Positions 15,226 through 23,962 are shown, counted from the first letter of the stretch. The stretch: DNA of 64,000 nt from Pedobacter gandavensis (GCF_014172405.1 NZ_WNXC01000008.1:124001-188000); one strand, 5' to 3'. Translations and numbers: made by a program. Notes: a model not told the origin generated them from the sequence alone.

Positions 15226-17940
15226 TTATTTTACTTCATAGGTGTAAACGGTTCTTGCGAGGTGCCCGGCCAGATCCATCCCTTCTAAAACCACTCTATA
15301 GGTTCCGGGTTCATTTGTATTATAAAAGCTAAAAGCAGTTTCCCCCTGCCCATTGCTAAATACCTGGGAATCCCAATAGACAGTAGATCTGGAATCCGGT
15401 GGATTATTGGCCTGGTCAGGTTCGTAAACAGGAGCGTAAAAGAGCTGAGGCATGCTGTATCCATCTGCAGTGTGTTTAATTAACCCAGGAGCTGCTGCAA
15501 CATCTGAGAAATTGCCGGCACGGATTTTCGTAGTGATGATTAATACGCCACCTGCGGCTCCGGAGCCATAAATGCCGGTGGTTGCAAGTGAATTTAGGAC
15601 TTCAATAGTCTGTACATCCTCTTTATTGATCATGCTAATATCATTGTCGGGCAATTGCATGCCATTATGGATCACAGCCATGGGTATTTTTCCTCCAAAG
15701 CGCATCAGGTAAAATTTGCCATTTTTAACCATCACACCCGGAACCCGGGCTTGTATGCAGCTGGTGAGCCAGCTGCAATTCAGTATTTGCTCGGCGGTAA
15801 TGATGATGTCTGCCCTTCCATTTCCATTTAAATTGCTGGAGTTCCTAACCACAGGTTTCTTCTGGTCTTTGATTTCCACTTCATCCAGAAAGGTCGTCTT
15901 TTGCAGGAAACCAAGTTTGTTGAGCTGATTGAAGCGCGGGGTACTTTGTTTCAGGTAGGCAGATAAGGCCTCGTTCACATTCACCTCAATATCTCCGGTG
16001 TTTTTACTTTTGGTTACCACCTGTCCGGGTACCACATCCATTTTTATATTAAGTCTTTTCTTGCCCTTGTCGGTTCTGGCCGTTACGGTGAAAGTCTTTG
16101 TGTCCAGAAAATAGATGTTATCGATGTTAAATTTTCCTTGTTGGTCAGTCAGGGTATCCAGACTCATGGAGCCATTAGCGGCAATAACAGTGACTTTACT
16201 GTTTACAGATGGTTTCCCTGAATAATCAGTCACCACGCCACTTATTGCCAATGATTCTTCCGGTTGGAATTTGATGGCTGGTGGATTATTCAGGATGACA
16301 TCTTTCCATAAAATTCTGCTCCATCCCTGTGTAAGCATCAGATTATCCATGTTTTCAATGACTTCCGGCCCTTCATTGTTAAAATAATAGTTGGGTTTTT
16401 CAACGTAACCGGTGAGGTCTGAAGTCAATAGCAAGTTGCTGAAAATATTACTTTCATTTTCAGGGTCAGGAGTTATAGCATTGGTATTGGTGACGGCCAC
16501 GGAAAATGTTCCTGCAATTGGTTTACCTTCAAATAGGGTATTTAGGTTAAAGGTTACTTGTTCTTTCTTGCCATAGGTAGCTTTGTCACCTTTTAGTTTT
16601 GCAGTCACACGGTCCCCAGGGTTATAAATGAAGACAAGCCGTTCAGCAATGGGTTTATTCTCTTCCGTAAATAGGCTGAGGTGAAGGATACCTTCCGTCA
16701 GTTCTTTTTTGGAAATACTGAGACTTTCCATTTGCCCATTCATATTGACTGTTGGACTAAAGAGAATATTCCCCCCTTGATGGCCAACTACTTTTATTTT
16801 TGCTGATCCCTTAAGGTCAGCACTTCTCATAATTTTTACAACCAGTTTTTCCTTGTCGATATTTGTTACACTCATGACATAACCACTGGGTTGTGCTGCT
16901 GGAAGGGGAACCTGCTGTTTTGAACCATCAGCAAATTTCAGCCTGGCAGTATATTTTACTCCAGGTTCTGGAGTAATGATCACGTTCCCCATACCCAGGT
17001 GTTTGGTTTCAAAGTGGTTGATGACCGATCCATCCTGGTCTATAATGTCCCCACTAATTTGCTCACCCAATCCTGAATTGTTGACTGCTTTTATGCCGAT
17101 CTTATTGGGGATACCCTCCACTAGATTCCCACTTTCCGGAAGGAACTGTACATCTACATCCGTTGATGTAGCCTGAATGGGGATCACCTTCGTTACTTTT
17201 CTTTTATTAGGTAGGGTAATGGTAGCGATTATTTTTCCTTTTTTGAGGAGCTTCGTTTGAGCATTTAGTTCAGGCGAATTGTTGAGAAAGCTGAACGATA
17301 TTTCTCCTTGCTCATTGGTGCTGGCCTTATCTTTAAGTATACTTTTCGCATCTAATTGTACTTCATACCTGACGTCCGTGCCTTTATATGGATTTCCATC
17401 TTTGTCTCTAAAAGTAAGTTCAGCTTTGATTTTTTCGGCCGTATTTTCTTTGCTAAAAGTATAGGCCGTATTTGTGAAAACAGAATTGTTCCAGCTGCTA
17501 CCAATTTTAATGGTTTTGTCGAAGAAGAAATCTGGTCCCGCATTCCTCATCCATTGGGTATAAGCACGAATCCTATAGTTTCCTTCAATAAGAGAATCCG
17601 GCAGACTAAAGTTACCCCAGGTTACCCCAGCTCGTACCGGTAGTTTCAGTTGCTGCTCAAGGCCATTCTTTTCATTGATGAGCTCCACATATAGCAATTT
17701 ACTAATTTCAGAGGGCTCCTGAGTCGCCGTATTGAAGAGATAAGCTTTAAACCAAATGCTATCCCCCACAGCATAATAGGGCTTGTCGAGGTGAAGGTGT
17801 ACTTTTTCCTGCGCATATTTCTTGTTGAAAGTCTCCATTCTGCTCATAATGAGGTCAAATGGATCGTTGAATAAGCCGGAGGAAAAGGCAAAAAGGGCAA
17901 TGGTAAGCCCTAAAAGTGGATAAAGGAATTTACGATGCAT
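15226..17940 (-). CDS. exported macroglobulin-like protein with barrel-less TonB plug domain (copy 2)
   Basis: 904-residue paralog of the 897-residue protein downstream, with the same domain order and long near-identical blocks such as EKVHLHLDKPYYA, DNLMLTQGW, KNTGDIE(I/V)NVNEALS and the final GTYRVVLEGMDL...GHLARTVYTYEVK. The plug-like domain sits at about 711-806 (NGRADIIITAEQIL, GIYGSGAAGGVLIITTK), again without a barrel, and the C-x5-C pair is kept as Cys722 and Cys728. Divergence is greatest between the carboxypeptidase-like and plug domains and in the linker after the plug, so the two copies may handle different partners. It is probably first in a unit with copy 1 and the enoyl-CoA isomerase and reductase genes, interrupted by a hairpin. 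Function unknown. Confidence 0.85.
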   Translation of the reverse strand: MHRKFLYPLLGLTIALFAFSSGLFNDPFDLIMSRMETFNKKYAQEKVHLHLDKPYYAVGDSIWFKAYLFNTATQEPSEISKLLYVELINEKNGLEQQLKLPVRAGVTWGNFSLPDSLIEGNYRIRAYTQWMRNAGPDFFFDKTIKIGSSWNNSVFTNTAYTFSKENTAEKIKAELTFRDKDGNPYKGTDVRYEVQLDAKSILKDKASTNEQGEISFSFLNNSPELNAQTKLLKKGKIIATITLPNKRKVTKVIPIQATSTDVDVQFLPESGNLVEGIPNKIGIKAVNNSGLGEQISGDIIDQDGSVINHFETKHLGMGNVIITPEPGVKYTARLKFADGSKQQVPLPAAQPSGYVMSVTNIDKEKLVVKIMRSADLKGSAKIKVVGHQGGNILFSPTVNMNGQMESLSISKKELTEGILHLSLFTEENKPIAERLVFIYNPGDRVTAKLKGDKATYGKKEQVTFNLNTLFEGKPIAGTFSVAVTNTNAITPDPENESNIFSNLLLTSDLTGYVEKPNYYFNNEGPEVIENMDNLMLTQGWSRILWKDVILNNPPAIKFQPEESLAISGVVTDYSGKPSVNSKVTVIAANGSMSLDTLTDQQGKFNIDNIYFLDTKTFTVTARTDKGKKRLNIKMDVVPGQVVTKSKNTGDIEVNVNEALSAYLKQSTPRFNQLNKLGFLQKTTFLDEVEIKDQKKPVVRNSSNLNGNGRADIIITAEQILNCSWLTSCIQARVPGVMVKNGKFYLMRFGGKIPMAVIHNGMQLPDNDISMINKEDVQTIEVLNSLATTGIYGSGAAGGVLIITTKIRAGNFSDVAAAPGLIKHTADGYSMPQLFYAPVYEPDQANNPPDSRSTVYWDSQVFSNGQGETAFSFYNTNEPGTYRVVLEGMDLAGHLARTVYTYEVK

Positions 17941-17962
17941 GAGGTGTTACGTTAATTAAAAT

Positions 17963-17998
17963 AATTAAGCCTCAATATACATATATTGAGGCTTAATT
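17963..17998 (-). terminator. hairpin between dcd and paralog copy 2
   Basis: A perfect 16-bp stem (17963-17978 with 17983-17998) closes on a four-base loop. Its arm core matches the hairpin at 15164-15195. It would terminate dcd transcription and marks the left border of the duplicated unit. Confidence 0.65.
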
Positions 17999-18039
17999 GC
18001 CAAGTGTTAATTAACTTCTAAAGAAACGTATTTACAGAA

Positions 18040-18576
18040 TTAGAATTCGTTCTTCCACATCATGCTTTCCACAGGTTTAGTGGTCTTATTGTTATATTTT
18101 GCGTCACCTTTACTATTGTACATGGTCTCAATTTCTCCGTCTACACCAAAATAGATCAATTGACCAATTGGCATTCCCGCATAAATTCTGACCGGTTGTG
18201 CACAGGAAATTTCCAGAGTCCAGGTATTGCAGAAACCTACATCACCTTTTCCTGCCGTTGCATGAATGTCTATACCCAGTCGTCCAGTACTGGATTTTCC
18301 TTCTAAAAACGGAACGTGTGCATGTGTTTCTGTATATTCCAGTGTTACACCCAGGTAAAGTGTACCCGGTTGTAGCACAAATCCGTCTTTCGGAATTTCA
18401 AAGTTTTCAATTTTATTGTGCGCCTTTGCATCAAGGACTCTATCGGTATAAGTAGCCAGGTATTTGCCTAAATGTACGTCGTAGGAGTTTGTACCCAGAC
18501 ATTCGGGTTTAAAAGGTTCAATTATGATGGTGCCCTTCTCAATTTCTTCGAGAATTCGTTTGTCGGAAAGTATCAT
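18040..18576 (-). CDS. dcd: dCTP deaminase
   Basis: 178 residues, within the normal range for Dcd. The enzyme deaminates dCTP to dUTP (or on to dUMP in bifunctional members) to supply dTTP synthesis. Characteristic segments are the N-terminal MILSDKRILEEIEKGTI, CLGTNSYDVHLG, the active-site block GKSSTGRLGIDIHATAGKGD, followed by VGFCNTWTLEIS, and the C-terminal MPIGQLIYF. SSTGRLGI and the downstream TAGKGDVGF place it in the Dcd/Dut fold; whether it also hydrolyses dUTP cannot be told. The C-terminus (NNKTTKPVESMMWKNEF) is the lid-like tail. It is divergent from the phosphopantetheinyl transferase gene. Confidence 0.93.
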   Translation of the reverse strand: MILSDKRILEEIEKGTIIIEPFKPECLGTNSYDVHLGKYLATYTDRVLDAKAHNKIENFEIPKDGFVLQPGTLYLGVTLEYTETHAHVPFLEGKSSTGRLGIDIHATAGKGDVGFCNTWTLEISCAQPVRIYAGMPIGQLIYFGVDGEIETMYNSKGDAKYNNKTTKPVESMMWKNEF

Positions 18577-18614
18577 TTTATCAAGTATTGGGCTAAATTA
18601 TGATTAATTTAAGA

Positions 18615-18622
18615 TACTTTTG
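18615..18622 (+). promoter_or_regulatory. candidate -7 element for the PPTase-lipB operon
   Basis: TACTTTTG fits the Bacteroidota -7 consensus TAnnTTTG and lies 20 bases before the ATG. A TTG at 18588-18590 could be the -33 element, but its spacing (24 bases) is slightly long. Confidence 0.4.
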
Positions 18623-18642
18623 CATAGTTTTCTAAAATAGAG

Positions 18643-19284
18643 ATGCCCGTAGTTTTTAATAAAAATATTGACGAGAATACCATACTTGCCGTATGGAAAA
18701 TCGAAGAGACCGAAGAGCAGTTGCTTTCCGGCCTACAATTGAAACAGCATGAGCTGGATTTTATTTCCTCTTTAAGCAACGGGAAAAGGCTGTTGCACTG
18801 GTTAAGTACCCGTGTGTTGCTGAGAACCATGCTCAATACGTCTGAATATATTGATTGCCAGATGGATGAGCATGGGAAACCTTTCCTGCCCAACCTTGAT
18901 TACCACATTTCCCTGAGTCATTCTTATGATTATGCAGCGGTGATTATTGGTAAAAACAGGAAAGTTGGCGTAGATATCGAGTTGATCAAACATAAGATCA
19001 AAAGTATCCGAAATAAGTTCCTTTCCGATATCGAGCTTGCTCAAAAGCAAATTGGAGATAACATCAATGGCCTGTACGTTTGCTGGTGTGCCAAAGAAGC
19101 CATCTATAAATGGAATGGTAGAAAAGGCCTCGAGTTTAAACGCGACATATACATCAAACCTTTCAAGTTGAAAAACGAAGGAAGTCTAAATGCCTTGGTA
19201 ACACTTCCCGAGGGAATGAAGGAACTAACGGTGAATTACCTTAAAACCGCTGACGGCTATATGCTGGGTTATGTAGTTGCTTAA
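18643..19284 (+). CDS. 4'-phosphopantetheinyl transferase superfamily protein
   Basis: 213 residues, Sfp-type architecture. The two family signatures are present: KVGVDIELIKHKI (magnesium and CoA binding; motif VGxDxE) at about residue 107 and WCAKEAIYKWNG (motif (W/F)xxKEAxxK) at about residue 149, plus DYHISLSHSYDYAAVIIG. The enzyme would move phosphopantetheine from CoA onto a carrier protein. It could serve the fatty-acid ACP or a secondary-metabolite carrier; no carrier gene is nearby. It is the first gene of a tight plus-strand run with lipB and a lipoprotein esterase (8-base gap, then a 4-base overlap). Confidence 0.9.
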   Translation: MPVVFNKNIDENTILAVWKIEETEEQLLSGLQLKQHELDFISSLSNGKRLLHWLSTRVLLRTMLNTSEYIDCQMDEHGKPFLPNLDYHISLSHSYDYAAVIIGKNRKVGVDIELIKHKIKSIRNKFLSDIELAQKQIGDNINGLYVCWCAKEAIYKWNGRKGLEFKRDIYIKPFKLKNEGSLNALVTLPEGMKELTVNYLKTADGYMLGYVVA

Positions 19285-19291
19285 TTTTCAA

Positions 19292-19990
19292 ATGATGAAT
19301 AAGAAAGTACAATTCATAGATTGGGGACTGACCGATTATCAGGAGGCCTGGGACAAACAGGAGCAGATTTTTAATCAAACGATTGCCGTTAAAACCAATA
19401 ATAGGAATAATGGTACGCAAGTGGAAACACCTAATTACCTGGTTTTCGTAGAACATCCCCATGTGTATACGCTTGGTAAAAGTGGTCATCCGGAAAACCT
19501 CTTGTTAGATGAAGCCGGATTGATAGAAAAAGAAGCTACCTATTATAAAATTAATCGGGGCGGAGACATTACTTACCATGGCCCCGGACAAATTGTAGGA
19601 TACCCAATCCTGGATTTGGATAACTTTTTCACAGATATTCATCTTTATCTGCGTACACTCGAAGATGCCATCATACTAACGTTAAAAGATTATGGTATTG
19701 AAGCAGGGAGATCGCCTGGGTTTACCGGCGTTTGGTTAGATGCAGATACCGATAAAGCACGTAAAATATGTGCCATGGGGGTGAGGTGTAGCAGATGGGT
19801 AACCATGCATGGTTTTGCCTTCAATGTCAATGCAGACCTCAATTACTTCAAAAATATTGTCCCTTGTGGCATCGATGATAAAGACGTGACTTCCATGCAA
19901 CGGGAGCTCGGAAGGGTTTTAGATATGGATGAAGTTAAAGGAAAATTGAAAGGACATATCGCTCAATTGTTTCAAATGGAATTGTTTTGA
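19292..19990 (+). CDS. lipB: lipoyl(octanoyl) transferase LipB
   Basis: I start at the ATG at 19292 (232 residues, MMNKKVQFIDWG); a TTG 15 bases earlier overlaps the preceding gene and adds nothing conserved. LipB transfers octanoyl from ACP to the lipoyl domains of 2-oxoacid dehydrogenases and the glycine cleavage H protein. Family blocks are HVYTLGKSGHPENLL, INRGGDITYHGPGQIVGYP, GVRCSRWVTMHGFAFNVN, and the catalytic Cys in NIVPCGIDDK, with the conserved Lys in DKARKICAMG. The upstream PPTase gene makes sense beside it because both act on acyl-carrier biology, though that may be coincidence. The downstream gene overlaps by four bases. Confidence 0.94.
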   Translation: MMNKKVQFIDWGLTDYQEAWDKQEQIFNQTIAVKTNNRNNGTQVETPNYLVFVEHPHVYTLGKSGHPENLLLDEAGLIEKEATYYKINRGGDITYHGPGQIVGYPILDLDNFFTDIHLYLRTLEDAIILTLKDYGIEAGRSPGFTGVWLDADTDKARKICAMGVRCSRWVTMHGFAFNVNADLNYFKNIVPCGIDDKDVTSMQRELGRVLDMDEVKGKLKGHIAQLFQMELF

Positions 19991-20676
19991 TAAAGTTCCT
20001 GTTATCTCTATCATTATTGGTATTATTGGCTTGCGAAAAAAACAATGCAAAAACCATGATGTCTGTTGATACCTTAACTTATTTAGCCCTTGGCGATTCT
20101 TATACAATAGGGGAGGCTGTTCCTTTGTCCGGAAGTTTCCCGCATCAATTGCGTAACCGCTTACAAGCAAAAGGACTCCATATAAAAGCACCATTGATTA
20201 TTGCTAAAACAGGCTGGACAACCTCGGAATTAGAGGAAGGGATAAAAACAGCTGCAGTACAGCAAAAATTTGACATCGTTACCTTACTCATCGGAGTAAA
20301 CAACCAATACCGCGGGGAATCAAAAACGGCCTACCGTAATGAGTTTAAGAAGTTATTGGAAACCGCAATAAAATTCGCAGGAGGTCAAAAAGCGCATGTA
20401 TTCGTGATTTCCATCCCAGATTGGGGAGCCACACCGTACGGTCGGGAAAGTGGTCGGGATATCGCAAGCATCGCAACGGAAATTGATGCTTTTAATGCCA
20501 TCAATAAGGAAGAAACACAAATGCAGGGAATCAGTTATACGGACATTACCCCAGCTTCACGTTTGGCAAAATCTGATGAATCTTTGTTGGCCGAAGATGG
20601 CTTACATCCCTCCGAGAAAATGTACTTCGATTGGGCGGTTCAACTGGAACCAAAAATATTAAAGGGCTTAAAATAA
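19987..20676 (+). CDS. SGNH/GDSL-hydrolase lipoprotein
   Basis: 229 residues from a TTG start whose bases overlap the lipB stop (TTGA). The TTG is preferred over the later ATGs because it alone yields a complete lipoprotein signal, ending in the lipobox LVLLAC (Cys16). The mature domain is an SGNH hydrolase: LALGDSYTIGEAVP (block I, nucleophile Ser), a block-III-like LLIGVNNQYRGE (Asn), and LAEDGLHPSEKMY (block V, Asp and His). Such enzymes deacylate lipids, peptidoglycan or polysaccharides; being lipid-anchored it would act in the periplasm or at the outer membrane. Substrate unknown. It ends the PPTase-lipB run and is followed by a convergent hairpin. Confidence 0.85.
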   Translation: MIKFLLSLSLLVLLACEKNNAKTMMSVDTLTYLALGDSYTIGEAVPLSGSFPHQLRNRLQAKGLHIKAPLIIAKTGWTTSELEEGIKTAAVQQKFDIVTLLIGVNNQYRGESKTAYRNEFKKLLETAIKFAGGQKAHVFVISIPDWGATPYGRESGRDIASIATEIDAFNAINKEETQMQGISYTDITPASRLAKSDESLLAEDGLHPSEKMYFDWAVQLEPKILKGLK

Positions 20677-20692
20677 ATTAAACCCTTTAATA
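20657..20692. terminator. convergent hairpin between SGNH hydrolase and sdaA
   Basis: TATTAAAGGG (20657-20666) pairs with CCCTTTAATA (20683-20692), 10 bp, with inner TTAA/TTAA pairing. It overlaps the stop of the plus-strand gene and lies just past the sdaA stop on the other strand. Confidence 0.5.
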
Positions 20693-20698
20693 ACTCGA

Positions 20699-22126
20699 TT
20701 AACACTCCGGTAAACTGATTGGAATATTGGTGGCCAAACCACCATCTGATGTTTCTTTATATTTTGAGTTCATATCCAATGCCGTTTCCCACATGGTATT
20801 CACAACGGCATCTAAACTTACTTTTGCCTTATCAGGATTGCTTTGCAAGGCCAGCTGACTCGCAGTAATGGCTTTAATTGCCCCCATCGTGTTTCTTTCA
20901 ATACATGGAATTTGTACCAAGCCACCGATCGGATCGCAGGTTAATCCTAAATGGTGCTCCATAGCGATTTCTGCAGCCATTAAAACCTGACGTTGAGAAC
21001 CTCCCAGACATTCTGTTAATGCTGCTGCGGCCATCGCGGAAGAAACCCCGATTTCTGCCTGACAGCCACCCATTGCGGCAGAGATCGTAGCACCTTTTTT
21101 GAAAATGCTGCCTATTTCTGAAGCACAAGCAATAAATTGGACGATTTTCTCTTCAGTATAGCCATCACAAAAGGCAATATAATATTGTAAAACTGCTGGG
21201 ATTACACCCGCAGCGCCATTGGTTGGTGCAGTAACTACGCGGCCAAAGGAAGCGTTTTCTTCATTCACGGCTAATGCAAAGCAGCTCACCCAATCCAGGA
21301 TATAGTTGAAACCATTTCCTCCAGCTCTGATGGCCATTAACCAGCTTTCATAATTGGTATAAGCATGATTGCCAACAAGTCTTTTATTCAATGCACAGGC
21401 TCTTCTGGCAACATTTAATCCTCCAGGTAAGAAACCCGCAGTATGACAGCCCCTGTAAGTACAATCTTTCATCACATTGAAATGTTGCATGATGCCTTTT
21501 CTGGTCTCCACTTCAGAACGCCAGGCCAGCTCATTCTCCATCACTACTTCAGAAACTTTCAATCCAGTAGTCAGGCACCAATGTAAAAGGTCTGCCGCTT
21601 TCTCCACAGGGAAAGGAAGGTCTACCTGTTCTTTATCACTGCCAGTTTCTCCTTCTTTTACTACAAAACCACCACCTATAGAATAATAGGTTTCAGAAAT
21701 GGCTTTTCCAGTATTTAAGAAGGCTTGGAAAGTTACTGCATTGGGGTGGAAAGGAAGGCTTTCAAAGAATAGAAAAACCAGGTCTTCGTCATAGTTGAAA
21801 GGGATGTTTTTTTCGCCGTTTAAGTTCAATACTTTGTAAGTTTTGATCTCTTCTACGGTAGAATCAATAGAATTCACATCAAAGGTTACCGGATCTGCGC
21901 CGATTAGTCCCAATAGGATGGCCACATCGGTACCATGACCTTTTCCGGTTTTAGCGAGGGAACCATATAATAAAATCTTGACCTGATCTACTTGCTCCAG
22001 TAGGTCTTTCTGTTTTAATAAGGCAGTAAATTGTTGTGCAGCCCGCCATGGACCTAATGTATGTGAGCTGGAAGGCCCAACACCTATCTTAAAAATATCA
22101 AAAACTGAGATCTGTTCCCTTTGCAT
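20699..22126 (-). CDS. sdaA: L-serine ammonia-lyase, single chain
   Basis: 475 residues: the single-chain iron-sulfur L-serine dehydratase that converts L-serine to pyruvate and ammonia. The N-terminal beta domain begins ISVFDIFKIGVGPSSSHTLGPWRAA, and the C-terminal alpha domain holds the cluster cysteines (CTYRGCHTAGFLPGG, CIERNTMGAIKAI, HHLGLTCDPIGGLVQIPC). APTNGAAGVIPAVLQYY is a further family block. Length is slightly above E. coli SdaA (454). An upstream region with repeated short elements may carry regulation. A serine-biosynthesis-type phosphatase is encoded elsewhere in the window at 59988, but the two are not linked. Confidence 0.95.
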   Translation of the reverse strand: MQREQISVFDIFKIGVGPSSSHTLGPWRAAQQFTALLKQKDLLEQVDQVKILLYGSLAKTGKGHGTDVAILLGLIGADPVTFDVNSIDSTVEEIKTYKVLNLNGEKNIPFNYDEDLVFLFFESLPFHPNAVTFQAFLNTGKAISETYYSIGGGFVVKEGETGSDKEQVDLPFPVEKAADLLHWCLTTGLKVSEVVMENELAWRSEVETRKGIMQHFNVMKDCTYRGCHTAGFLPGGLNVARRACALNKRLVGNHAYTNYESWLMAIRAGGNGFNYILDWVSCFALAVNEENASFGRVVTAPTNGAAGVIPAVLQYYIAFCDGYTEEKIVQFIACASEIGSIFKKGATISAAMGGCQAEIGVSSAMAAAALTECLGGSQRQVLMAAEIAMEHHLGLTCDPIGGLVQIPCIERNTMGAIKAITASQLALQSNPDKAKVSLDAVVNTMWETALDMNSKYKETSDGGLATNIPISLPEC

Positions 22127-22148
22127 ATTACAAAGCTAAGATAGTTCC

Positions 22149-22220
22149 GGGACATTTTCGGCTATTAAATAGTCAGTTTCGGCTAATTATTGTGCTTGGA
22201 AATGTTTTATGGGACATTTT
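22149..22220. repeat. short direct repeats upstream of sdaA
   Basis: GGGACATTTT occurs at 22149-22158 and 22211-22220, and TTTCGGCTA at 22156-22164 and 22177-22185. The second pair is 21 bases apart, two DNA turns, and lies 30-60 bases upstream of the sdaA ATG. They may be regulator-binding sites; no known motif is matched. Confidence 0.3.
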
Positions 22221-22224
22221 TGAC

Positions 22225-22881
22225 TTAAAAATCGAAAGCAATGATCTTTTTGTCCTGCAACATCTGGTCTACGAATTTTTTATGGTTTTTAGGGCTCCCG
22301 ATCGCCACCCAGCTTCCACTGATGGTGCCATTGGCAAGCTCCTGTTTCCCCCTGCTGAGCCTTAACCCTGAGCCTTTAAGGTCTTCTTCGTATTTTTCAA
22401 GACTTTCATCTTCATATTTTTTAACAATGCGGTATACGCGCTTGGTAAAACGCTGTTCTACCATTTCCTCCAAATAAGGAAAAACCAGTAATGCAGCAAG
22501 TACAATAAAGGTAACGCCAGTGGCCTGCTCGTAATAGCCAGCTCCGGTTGCCATACCAATCGCGGCCACAATCCAGATCACGCAAGCTGTAGTCAGCCCT
22601 TTTACCTGGTTCTCTTCTTTAAAGATCACCCCAGCCCCTAGAAAGCCGATACCGGTAACAATATTTGAAGCAATCCGATCATGACTGGTTAAGCCGATTT
22701 TTATCGATAAAATGGTGAAGAGGGTAGAACCTAAGCCAATCATGATCATCGTCTTCAAGCCGGCTTGTTTACTCCTGAGTTCTCGTTCCGCGCCAATCAG
22801 ACCACATAAAAGCGTGGCCAATAAAAACTTGTTTACTTCTGTTTGCGTGAGGAAGTGGTTGCTTTCTAAAATATTGTTCAT
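22225..22881 (-). CDS. MgtC/SapB-family membrane protein
   Basis: 218 residues with an N-terminal MgtC domain of about four membrane segments (residues ~18-145). Family blocks include LLCGLIGAERELRSKQAGLKT, GLGSTLFTILS, DRIASNIVTGIGFLGAGVI and VKGLTTACVIWIVAAIGMATG. The soluble C-terminal part (about 150-218) is short. In pathogens MgtC proteins affect magnesium homeostasis and F-ATPase; in environmental bacteria the role is less clear. It lies 52 bases downstream of the PorP/SprF gene on the same strand and could be transcribed with it, but no functional link to type IX secretion is known to me. Confidence 0.9.
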   Translation of the reverse strand: MNNILESNHFLTQTEVNKFLLATLLCGLIGAERELRSKQAGLKTMIMIGLGSTLFTILSIKIGLTSHDRIASNIVTGIGFLGAGVIFKEENQVKGLTTACVIWIVAAIGMATGAGYYEQATGVTFIVLAALLVFPYLEEMVEQRFTKRVYRIVKKYEDESLEKYEEDLKGSGLRLSRGKQELANGTISGSWVAIGSPKNHKKFVDQMLQDKKIIAFDF

Positions 22882-22933
22882 AGCTTATTTCTTAGCTAAA
22901 GATAACAAAGATTTTCCCGGAAGTAGATGGGTG

Positions 22934-23962
22934 TTAATAGAAGTCATAACAGCGTAGTCCATTAAATTTATTATAGCTGCCACTATTTGGAAAATACTTC
23001 TCATAACCGATACTTGCCTCGGTTGTTCCGCTGGTGTTGGTATAATTGATACGGGAAGTAGTGGCGTCATGGCTAATCCCTAACCTTAGTTTTTCTCCAT
23101 TTCGATTGCCTTTAAACAGGTCAAAGATGAGCGAAAATACCACGGCATCCGGTCCGCTCTGTGAGCTGCTTCGGTACCAAAGACCTGTGCTGACACTCTT
23201 AAATTTAAATTGTGCACCCATACTCAAGGAACTGGATTTATCCTGTTTGTAATAAACAACAGAAGGGATCAGGTAGGCGCCGTCATCATCGCCATAACCG
23301 CTATATGGACTTAAAGCAAGCCGATAACTGGCATTGGCTGTAATGCGCATAGGTAGTTTAGCCACTGTCCCGGTAAAGGACTCATCAGGTTGATTCAGGT
23401 GATGGACCCCGAGGCCAAGCATAAAATTATGAATGATCACATTGGTACCTGCTGCGGCATCAAAGAAAAACTTATTGTCAATTTCTGGTGGCTGTGCTGA
23501 AGATACACTTCCTGGAATATAGCCCAATCTCCGGTCAATCTGATCAGAAAACACCAATTTATTCCAATTGATCTGGCGATTGGTGAAGCCGGCCTGTACC
23601 CCAAAAGAAACTAATAGATCATCACTTCCAACACTATAGGCATAAGTTAGTGCCGCATTATTTTTAACAAGATACGCCGTACCTTCGCTGCTGCGGTTGA
23701 AGATCAGACCAACTCCCCCTGCAAAACTTGGAATGTTAAGGTCTGCCGAGGCAGAGATATACGATAAATCTCCGCTAAGTCCCGACCATTGATTTCTATA
23801 AATCAGGTTCATGCGGATATCTCCTTCAAATTGCCCGGTTAAAGCCGGATTTAGGTATACTGGTGCATTAAAAAACTGTGAATATATGTGGTCCTGTGCC
23901 TGAACGTATAAACTGGCTCCCATCATCAGGATGGCCATTGTCAATTGCTTTCCTATCCTCAT
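22934..23962 (-). CDS. PorP/SprF-family type IX secretion outer membrane protein
   Basis: 342 residues: signal peptide (MRIGKQLTMAILMMGASLYVQA), then QDHIYSQFFNAPVYLNPALTGQF, the hallmark start of mature PorP/SprF proteins, and an outer-membrane barrel (SLSMGAQFKFKSVSTGLWYR, DAVVFSLIFDLFKGN, NTSGTTEASIGYEKYF). The start lies two bases after the stop of the 2000-residue adhesin, so they are one operon. In Flavobacterium johnsoniae, SprF is required for secretion of its adjacent SprB adhesin through the type IX system, and such pairs recur across Bacteroidota. The tail (NSGSYNKFNGLRCYDFY) is slightly longer than usual. The assignment is firm; the specificity for the upstream adhesin is inference from adjacency. 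Confidence 0.93.
   Translation of the reverse strand: MRIGKQLTMAILMMGASLYVQAQDHIYSQFFNAPVYLNPALTGQFEGDIRMNLIYRNQWSGLSGDLSYISASADLNIPSFAGGVGLIFNRSSEGTAYLVKNNAALTYAYSVGSDDLLVSFGVQAGFTNRQINWNKLVFSDQIDRRLGYIPGSVSSAQPPEIDNKFFFDAAAGTNVIIHNFMLGLGVHHLNQPDESFTGTVAKLPMRITANASYRLALSPYSGYGDDDGAYLIPSVVYYKQDKSSSLSMGAQFKFKSVSTGLWYRSSSQSGPDAVVFSLIFDLFKGNRNGEKLRLGISHDATTSRINYTNTSGTTEASIGYEKYFPNSGSYNKFNGLRCYDFY

Noticed and set aside
12447..17940. Calling the two ~900-residue proteins TonB-dependent receptors
   Set aside because: They contain a plug-like domain but no barrel, and the length after the plug is only about 95 residues.
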